Source: Nymphaea colorata (lineage: Eukaryota; Streptophyta; Magnoliopsida; Nymphaeales; Nymphaeaceae). Taken from it: DNA of 64,000 bases. The notes beneath the pieces are model-generated. The model did not search any database and was not told the DNA's origin. It saw only the letters and a program-made list of their open reading frames with translations. Positions 55,830 to 64,000 of this stretch are shown here, piece by piece. The translations under genes were made by a program, and so were the position numbers. Numbering within the stretch: the stretch's first letter is position 1; every line of letters begins with the position of its first letter. The stretch is from positions 5,101,224-5,165,223 of the forward strand of contig NC_045141.1 of the NCBI RefSeq assembly GCF_008831285.2. Reading direction: 5' to 3'.

Positions 55830-57220
55830 TGCATTGCTTCATGTTTCTAAATTGAGGGGCACGGCTGATGATTACATCAGTGAGACTCTTTCATGTTTCC
55901 CTTTACCACTTTCAATTCTATTCAATCCCAAATCAAAGTTGTCGATTGAACTTCTTTTTTCCCTAGCTATCTGGAACTGGTTTCAACCATAGTCACAGAT
56001 GTGCTGTCCACCTTTTAAATGGCTAGGTTTTTCTATCATATATAATATGGTCATCATGGAGAAAACAGGAAAAATGTGGTAAATTTTAAAAAAATTGAGT
56101 AAAAGTTAAAAGTTAAGGGAATATAAGATGAATGGCAAGCAATTTCAAAAAATAAATACATGAAAAACAAATAAAAATTAGAAGTTGGAAATGAGAAGTT
56201 TAGCAATAAAAAAGTATGAAAAATGTCTAAAATGAAAAAAACTGGAAAAGGGGTTTTCTTTGGTGTGGCATTTTTTTTTCAAAAAATTGCTTGAATCAGC
56301 TGGTTCGTTCAAATCTATGCAAAATCAATTTGATCTAGTCCATCTGTTTTTAAAAGAGTTATTTTTTTTATTAGCTATTATAGGTTAGTTATTTATTTTT
56401 GAAAAGAATATAATTTTCATATTTTGTGCTGATTAACAACCAAATAGTTTAAAATCACTGGATCGACCAGCACGTGGAAGTTGCTTAGTAACTTTTATCC
56501 ACTCCATTCAAAAGCTGAATTTTCAATGGTCGCAATCAGACAGCCACGATGGCCATTTATTAGTTTTTAAGGAGTTCAAATGGAGACCCAATCTAACTAT
56601 ATCTTTTTCTTTTTATTTTTCAATATTCAGATTTAATAATATGGGCCAGATCCAACCCGTTGACAGAGCTAACTCCATAAAGCCACGCGCTCTGACTGGG
56701 TCATAGTTAATTATGCTCATGTCCCACTTGTATATATATATGTATATAATATATAGAGAAGGAGAGATAATAAAAACCTTTAAATGAAGAAGAAATTTAT
56801 TTCGATTGGATTTGAATAGCCAATAGCCAAGCCATTGCATCCCCAAGAAAATAAATCCAAGAATTGAAAATAAATCCAAGTAAATATCCTCATCATATAT
56901 TTGTTTCCGAGATAAGCCTTAGGTCTGAACCTGACCACTTTAGATAATGGAACCTCTGTATATTTCTCTGCAGTTTGGAGTGGCTGACCACTATCATCGA
57001 CCGTTTGAGCAAAGGAGCACCAAGTCTATCTTAATCAGTAAAACCGGTTTTTGAATCGAGTCGACAATGCTGCCAGTTTGGTAAACTGGCCAATCCAATA
57101 ATCTAAACGATTTACATGCAAATAAGAAAAAAGACAACATTTAAAAATTCAAATTTTATTTCAGGAAAATGAACAGAAGAATATAAAAATTGATTAAGAA
57201 TAAAGAAAAAGCTTTTGTAA
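55830..57220. repeat. Upstream region of RLK copy 2, paralogous to 10,975-12,720
   Basis: Non-coding. It matches the segment at 10,975-12,720 in order and orientation, including CAATCCAATAATCTAAACG (57,092 onward), which is one arm of the 12,067 hairpin. A candidate promoter cannot be picked out, because TATA-like words are too frequent. Confidence 0.6.
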
Positions 57221-57829
57221 CGAAACAAAACGTCGAGTTGACCCCCGTTGATCTCATTCATCAACCAATAATTTCCTATCCGATTTTTTAATCAATGGAC
57301 ACTCAACACAGGTAGCCATCATGATCAGATCGCGACGTTGTGAAAATCAGCTTTTGAAATGAGTGTATGGAGTTTCCTAGCAACTTCCATGTTGTTGGAC
57401 GATCCTTTAATTTAAATGATTTCTTTGTGAATCAGCATAAAATATGAATAATTATATTCTTTTTGAAAAATAAGTAAAAAGTATAAAAACCTAATCAAAA
57501 CCATTTTTTTCAAACAGTTGGACTTGATCAAATTGACTTAGCTAAGACTTGAAGCAACTGGCCGATCCAAGTCAATAATATTTCTAGCTAATCCAATCCA
57601 GTCCCTACTCAACTATGCCATTCGTGCTCCCCATATTGCACTCACTAATCAAGTGCAAACATTTTCATGACTGACGAAAACCACCACTTACATATAGGTT
57701 GTGAGAGATGACAGCCAAAATTAGGTAGTAAATATAATCATAAAAAAGCAGCATTTTCTTTTTGTTTTTTTATAAAAAAAACAGCCATAAAACACGAATA
57801 AGTCCACTGAATAAAATGGTTAAAAGGAA
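57221..57829. other. Intergenic DNA, no gene recognised
   Basis: No domain or repeat of note beyond A- and T-rich runs. Confidence 0.5.
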
Positions 57830-58440
57830 GCAAACCAAACACACAGATACATGTAAGCAGTTAAACTGCACAAAAAGAGAGATTAATTTCTACGTAAGAC
57901 TGAAGGAGCCAAAATGCATATTATTTGACAATCATTTCTTAGGCGACTTAAAGCATAACCAGCACTCAAATATTTAATTCACAAGAAAAATAAGATTAAC
58001 ATTACTTGCACAAGCATATCAGTGCTGCATATGTTACTGGAATGACTAGAATCCAGCATACATAAGTTAAATCACCCAAATAAGCAATTATTTCATGTAA
58101 GACTGTCAAAATATATCTGATGCAAGCCAACAACCACCAACATCTAGCTCCAAAAAAAAAAATCATTTAAGTGTCTTGACATGAAAATCCATGATCAAAG
58201 ATGCATGCTTGCAGCTCTAGGAACTAGGGTTCGTCTGGTAATCACAACAGTATATTATTGTTCAAGACGAATCCTATTTGAATCTGATCCATTAACATCC
58301 TTATTCTCAACTCCAATCCCAGGATTTCAGAAAGACAATAAACAGCAAAAGATACAACCCCCTCAAATTATTCTCTACTGGCCTGAAACTGTCATGCAAT
58401 AATGATAGCTAATAAGAAACTTTGATGGATAATCAAAATA
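57830..58440 (+). repeat. Duplicated block D, uninterrupted copy
   Basis: Matches three separated pieces further right: 60,180-60,358, 61,000-61,290 and 62,938-63,118. Landmarks are AAGACTGAAGGAGCCAAAA, TCTTAGGCGACTTA, CCAACATCTAG, TGATCAAAGATGCATGCT, CTGGTAATCACAAC, AACTCCAATCCCAGGA and TTTGATGGATAATCAAA. No coding function is evident. Confidence 0.85.
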
Positions 58441-58458
58441 AAAAAAAACTCTATCATA

Positions 58459-58487
58459 TATGTATGTATGTATGTGTGCGCGTGCGC

Positions 58488-58519
<32 letters not shown>
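58459..58519. repeat. (TG)n-(TA)n compound microsatellite
   Basis: TATG/TGCG/TGTG repeats passing into TA repeats. They lie at the right edge of duplicated block D. Confidence 0.95.
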
Positions 58520-59635
58520 GAAAGGGATTATGCATTTAAAATAGCAGATCCATAAGTAGTATGGAGTACGTGGTTCCAGGGTCGAGGCTGTCACCTGGCC
58601 CGATCTTCATTAAAGCATGTGCACTGTCAAATTTATGGGGATTTGGCACTCACTGTTTGGAACCAGACTCAGATCTCATCTCTCTTGTATCACCCAACAC
58701 TGGGGCCCCGATCTGGACCTGTACCAGCGTATCAAAGTCAGGCTTCGGTCCGGACCCACCGGATCTAGCTCAGGTCTGAATGGATGGCAGCTGGACCTGA
58801 ACTTTGCTTCTCCCGTCTTGTCTGTATCAGTTGGTCGCCCCTCATCTATCTAGGAATTGACCACCCAAGCGGGTCGGGTCCATATGTCTTCTCGATCTAA
58901 AAATCCCAAAGCCACGACCAGACGCTCCTTGAATGAGTGAGTGGAGTGGAGTTGTCGATTTGTCATTTCACCGATTTGAGATTCTTAAACGATAATTTAT
59001 AATTAACTTCTAAAAAGATAACTATTACCCCATAATTTTTTATTTTACTTAGTTTACAAATAGTCAAATGAATATTTGACTTAATTATTTGTTAGTATTA
59101 TTTAAAAAAAAATAGTTATAATGTAAAAGGCAAAAAACGGGGCAAAAGGATGTCCAAAGCTGCATGGCATGTGATGCTAGCTGTCAGGCGGCATCAATGT
59201 CAAGCGTGTGGCAGTTTAGTATGCTGCACATATATTTCTGATGCTCAGATCTTGCTTCAAGCGAGTAATCAAACCTGGTGATCGGTCATACATATTTTTT
59301 TCAATTTTTTTAAAAAGTTACCATATTTTTTTTGCATTTTCTGCTTTTTATTTTTCATGCTTGCCATATTATACGACAGAAAGACCTCCCTGTTTAAACA
59401 GCAAAAACCAATATTCGTGATTGTGGTAGAAATTGACTAGAGTTGAAAAGTGGTAAAAGGAAATAAAATACCGGCAAGACCAAGAAAAAGACTCACGCAT
59501 GTAATCAGACGTGCTGCTGGACATAGAAATATGAAGAGAACACTTTCCAAAGCAGTAAACCTTCAACTCATGTTGGTGCACGTACTCGTACTGGACAGGC
59601 ATGGCTATCACCAGTTGCTTTATTTTTATCTTTAT

Positions 59636-59673
<38 letters not shown>

Positions 59674-60169
59674 CAGCTGGTTATAGCCATGACTACCGTT
59701 TGCGTATCTCCAAAATTCAAAAACTAAGATAAAAACAGAATTTCGTTGCATTTTCATGGATCACACGTCTATTCTATGGTTTAACAGTTCAACCAAGTTG
59801 TTGGTTATGCATAGTACCTTGTTTAGAAATGGTTTCTTGGTTAGGCTGGAACTTGTGAATTCATGAAAGAACTTCCGGATTAATTTGAGGCAAGTAATTC
59901 ATCCTGTTGCTCTTGATCAGGACCAAGAAACAAACATTCAGCATTCGACGGCATAATCACCACCAAATTTCTGAAAACAGAAGTGAAAGAAATGCTCTCT
60001 GTCATTTGATTGTGTGAACAGCTTGCTGGGGATTAGGTTCCCTGCATTTGTTAAGCAAAATCAATCTGTGCAATGGAGAAAGATCAGATTAATGCTGATA
60101 TTCACACTGATGTTTGCCAAGAATTGACTCAACCCATCGAAAGCACACAAAAGAAAACAAGCGAAAACA
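58520..60169. other. Intergenic DNA, no gene recognised
   Basis: Open frames at 58,561-58,779, 58,617-58,853 and 59,450-59,671 have no family resemblance, and the last runs into a (TA)n microsatellite at 59,639-59,671. The stretch 59,210-59,300 is repeated at 60,850-60,940 (ATCTTGCTTCAAGCGAGTAA). Confidence 0.5.
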
Positions 60170-60358
60170 CAAAGATACATGGTTAAACTACACAAAAAGA
60201 GAGATTAGTTTCTATGTAAGACTGAAGGAGCCAAAAAGCATATTATTTGACCATCATTTCTTAGGCGACTTATAGCATAACCAGTACTCAAATATTTAAT
60301 TCACAAGAAAAATAAGATCAACATTACTTGCACAAGCATTTCAGTGCTGTATATGTTA

Positions 60359-60993
60359 GAATGTGTGTCAGAACCCAACTTTAGTTTCAAAATTTTAACA
60401 GAGACCAAAATATGATTTTTCAAAATTTTTCTATCAGTTAAACTAAAATTTATGAAATTTACATATAAATGTTTGAATTTTTTAAAATTTAATGGTGGGG
60501 GGCCAAGGTTCCTACCTCCATCCCTGGCATGTGTAGTAACTGTGGGTCTGGCTAACTTACTACTAACGATTTCGGCTTGATATATAATATCTTGTTAGAT
60601 ATTGTGGAATTTTAACACTGGTGTCATATCACAAAGCATTAACCTAGCTTAATGATTTAGGCAAAAGCCAAAAAACCAACAACCGAAAATCATAGGAACA
60701 AAAGAACATGAACTTAATGATGTTTTTTTTGGCAATGTTTCATAACATATTTTATTGATGTTTTAGTCAATTAAATAGATTTGAATTTATCAAAGTGCTT
60801 CCTGTCACATTCAGGCCTGTACATGAGTATAAAAATTCAATTACGCAATTAGTATGCTTCACATATATTTTTGATGCTCATATCTTGCTTCAAGCGAGTA
60901 ACCAAACCTGGTGATTGTTCATACAGATTATAAATGGTAATTAATCACTGAGTTGATTTGAGCATCACATACAGATTCTAGTATTTGGATCCC
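60359..60993. mobile_element. 635 bp insertion with 7 bp target-site duplication, class unknown
   Basis: TATGTTA occurs once in the uninterrupted block and on both sides of this insertion (60,352-60,358 and 60,994-61,000). No terminal inverted repeat or protein is visible. Part of it (about 60,850-60,940) matches 59,210-59,300. Confidence 0.6.
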
Positions 60994-61290
60994 TATGTTA
61001 CTGGAATGACAAAAATCCAGCATCCATAAGTAAAAATATCAAATAAGCAGTTATTTTACATAAGACTATAAAAATATAACAATCATATATGTCTGTGGAA
61101 GATAAGTAGCTGATGCAATCCAACAACTACCAACATCTAGTTCCAAAAAATTCAAAATATCATTTAAATGTCTTGACATAAGCATGTTAAACACGTTATC
61201 CAGGTGAACCAATCCATGATCAAAGATGCATGCTAGAAGCTCTAGGAACAAAGCAGGAACTAGGGGTCATCTGGTAATCACAACCATATA

Positions 61291-62937
61291 ATTACAAGCG
61301 AAAAACATGCCAGAAAATGAAAAGGCCAACGAAGATGCAACAGATAAGCTTATAATGGAAAGAAGATTCCCAGCCTGTCCAATTCGCAAAGATAAGCCGA
61401 CTGACAGAGACATTGTCCTATCAAATCACACACCTAAACCCCCAAATAGGAAAACTATATGTAGAATATTTCCTTCACTTTTCAGACTAGGAAAAAGGAT
61501 GGATTTCTTTTTCATGTTGCGGTTGACACGTATTCTGATAAGTGATAAGGATACCAACGTAGATTTGCCTACATATAGATATAATGAGCTTGTGATGTTG
61601 AAAAATACAAATAAATCAAATTCTCTGACATGATAAAACTGAGACCTTCATTATTTGAATCATTAGAAAAATTTAATATGTACATGAAAAAAACTACGTT
61701 TTTTAGCTGATGCATTTGAGGCACATAAAGTCTAGCGACATGAATTGGTTTGTCGAAAATAACTTCAAAGAGGGGAAGGCTAGATGACACTGTAGATGGC
61801 GGACATATGAACCGAGTTTATCGGCTAACATGATTTGTCACTTCAACTCTTTCTTATTGTTTTTCTTTCTTTTAACCTTACCACTTAGTAAACTTGACTT
61901 TCAAGGTGTGTGCATGGGTATATTTTACAAGAACAATACCTCATTAAACAAAATCAGTGACGGTGGTGAGATTCTATGGAATGGACATCGAGGCTGCTCA
62001 ACTGGAATTTGTTTATTTTTAATATTTTTTTTAAATATATATTATATATTTTTCAAGAAATATATATAAATATAATTAAAATCAATTCAAAATTATGGAG
62101 CCCGAGCCGGCCCAATGCCCACCCTTACTTGCATTGGCATTGAGGTAATATATATATATATATATATAAATACAATTTAAAAATATCATTTTTTATTGTT
62201 ATATGTATCTGTCATAATATTTAGGACAGATTCATGGAATGTTGTAACATAATATTACATAAATTTGCCTAATATTTGGGATAGATATATGGAACAGTTA
62301 CATACTGTTATTGTTCCTTGTAGTGGCCACTATCACCATCTCTGATATCTTTGGCTGAGTAAAGGTTGTTCAAGCAATTATAGTTCGAAGAAAATGATGA
62401 AAAGAGATTTTTTTGACTGCTAAACAAAATCAAGTTAGAAAGAATGGAGAATTAAAGTGAAAAATAACCTGTGAAAGTTCAACAAAGAGAACTTTAGAAT
62501 TTGTCATTAAATCGACATGGTCAATGATAGCCAAAGGGTCATATTGAGCCAATTCCTCCCAAATTATGGTTGTCAATGTATCTGAGTTTAATTAGATATC
62601 TAACCAAACCAGTTCAAGAATTATCGGATATAGGAAAAAATATAATATCTGATTAAGAAATCGGATCTGATTTGGATTTAAGAACTGACATCTGACTGGA
62701 TTCAGACTCAGATTTGGTTGTACATATATGTCCAATTGGATTTGGATTCAGATTCAGATCCAGATTGGATTTAATTTTAATTAAAAATCTTATATTCAAG
62801 TGCTCTTACATTTTGAAAATCAGCCAGGATTGATTCAAAATTCGGATTCAGATTGTGATATTGGATTTTAGATTCATTGTTTGTCTTTGAATCAGAATTC
62901 CAATATGGGTATGTGAATATCCAAAAAAATAGATATA
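61291..62937. mobile_element. 1.65 kb insertion or composite repeat in block D
   Basis: Absent from the uninterrupted copy. It contains a GC-rich MITE end (about 62,095-62,130, CCCAATGCCCACCC), a (TA)n run (62,147-62,168), a relative of the Tourist MITE (about 62,225-62,335) and a GATTCAGATC-rich stretch (62,575-62,900). It is probably several nested elements. No protein is recognised; the 108-residue frame at 61,307-61,633 has no known domain. Confidence 0.5.
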
Positions 62938-63120
62938 GTTCAAGATTTATTCTATTTGAATCTGATACATTAACATCCCTACTCCCAACTCCAATCCCAG
63001 GACTCCAGAAGGACAATAAATAACAAAAGATACAAACCCCTCAAATTATTCCCCACTGGCCTGCAAGTGTTATGCAATAGAGATAGCTAATAAGAAAGTT
63101 TGATGGATAATCAAACTGGG

Positions 63121-64000
63121 CCTTAGTGCCAAATTCAGATCCAAATTCAAAGTTTTAGAACCAAAGTAGAACTTAAATCTAGATCCAAATCCAAATCCAA
63201 ACCCCTGATCCAAAATTCTGCCATCGATCCAAAAAGAAGGTTAAAAACTCATATAGACTCGAAAATCAAAATCAGGACCAAAATCGGAAAATGGATTCAG
63301 AAAATCGCCCACATGTCTAGATTAGATCAAAAGACCAAAAATCTAGAAAAAAAAAATATTTCCGACTCAAATGTTTGAAATCGAGCCCAAGAATCAATTC
63401 CCAACATCATTCACAATTTCCCCCTTGCTTTTCAATTCGACTCAGCTTCGAAAAATCCAAATCTGGATGTACAATCCATATTTGAAGCCTAAACACCTAC
63501 CTAATTCATTATCCAGCCTTTGACATCGATCTAGGCCCTCTGATTCAAGGAAATTAGATCTGGATCAAAAAGGAGCCTGGAATCATAAAAATAGAGTGGG
63601 ATTCATTTTGTAAAAGGAATATTTTACCTCTTTAAAATATTACATATTTTTGTTGCTAAACTTTTATGTTTCTAGGGTGGGTCCGACCTGGGGATGGCAG
63701 GGGGCCAAAGGGCACCCTCAATTTGCCCCCTAGCGTCAAGTTTTGGCAGCACTTTGTGCACTGCCTAGAGCACTTGGTGCACTACTAAGAGTGCTTTGGC
63801 ATAGGGTGCAGGGCGTTGCCGTGCGCTTTGGCCTAGGGTGCATGGTGCTATCGACTGCTATGGTTGAGAGTGCACCCAGCATAGGCCATGCTAGCTTGAC
63901 AATCTCCCTTTTTGGTAAAAATTGACCCCATGAAAGAGATTTTGCACCTCTTGGGCAGATTTTAGCCCCATCAACCCCCTCCAAACGGTGTATGCAGGGC
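63121..64000. other. Intergenic DNA, no gene recognised
   Basis: Degenerate GATCCAAATCC words lie near 63,130-63,230, and short GC-richer repeats of GTGC-A-GGG type near 63,740-63,860 (TTTGGC(C/A)TAGGGTGCA twice). The open frames on both strands at 63,736-63,984 are overlapping chance frames in that repeat. Confidence 0.5.

Larger units (their letters stand above)
60170..63120 (+). repeat. Duplicated block D, copy split by two insertions
   Basis: The same block as 57,830-58,440, cut at two points. The first insertion is 60,359-60,993 and the second is about 61,291-62,937. Flanking block sequence is collinear with the uninterrupted copy across both breakpoints, so the left copy shows the pre-insertion arrangement. 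Confidence 0.8.

Noticed and set aside
63736-63984. Overlapping open frames on both strands near the right edge
   Set aside because: Both arise from a short GTGC-rich degenerate repeat. No family resemblance.

Overview
The window is flowering-plant nuclear DNA. It is AT-rich with low gene density, carries microsatellites, and holds broken leucine-rich-repeat receptor kinase (LRR-RLK) genes of the Xa21/EFR/FLS2 type (LRR subfamily XII). It also holds Ty1/copia, LINE, pararetrovirus-like and MITE remnants and a large satellite array. The species cannot be named from the sequence. I see no intact protein-coding gene: every recognisable coding region carries stops, frameshifts, deletions or lost catalytic residues.

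Layout. 1-4,600: intergenic, with a Tourist-like MITE (3,895-4,058). 4,598-6,166 (minus): RLK pseudogene copy 1, ectodomain only. 6,200-14,700: duplicated non-coding blocks, including two direct copies and one inverted copy of one block, a small MITE, a strong hairpin, and a stretch homologous to the upstream region of RLK copy 2. 14,741-27,315: a 12.6 kb satellite built from a three-monomer higher-order repeat of about 340 bp. It gains larger nested units towards its right side and flips orientation at about 26,685. 27,640-28,461 (minus): endogenous caulimovirid-like fragment. 29,150-42,162: a transposon graveyard with a copia pol remnant, a copia 5' end with primer-binding site and gag, a LINE reverse-transcriptase scrap, two copies of a non-coding duplicated block, a copia element lacking integrase, one 311 bp LTR, and then a second copia gag-protease-integrase that runs into a 100-N assembly gap (42,163-42,262).

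45,755-55,719 (minus): RLK pseudogene copy 2. Exon 1 (52,960-55,719) encodes signal peptide, LRRs, transmembrane segment and most of the kinase. A second exon carrying the end of the kinase lies 6.8 kb away at 45,755-46,137. The splice sites join in phase to give the conserved A-P-E/F-G-M context, so the intervening DNA is best read as one repeat-filled intron. That intron contains a MITE with a target-site duplication, about 490 bp tandem-type repeats, a 44 bp minisatellite and a 189 bp duplication.

55,800-64,000: the upstream region of copy 2, then a duplicated non-coding block whose second copy (60,170-63,120) is split by two insertions, one flanked by a 7 bp target-site duplication.

The most interesting material is the satellite (three-monomer organisation, 1.8 kb super-units, inversion palindrome) and the unexpectedly complete exon structure of the dead RLK. 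Nothing here shows a working novel enzyme system or operon.
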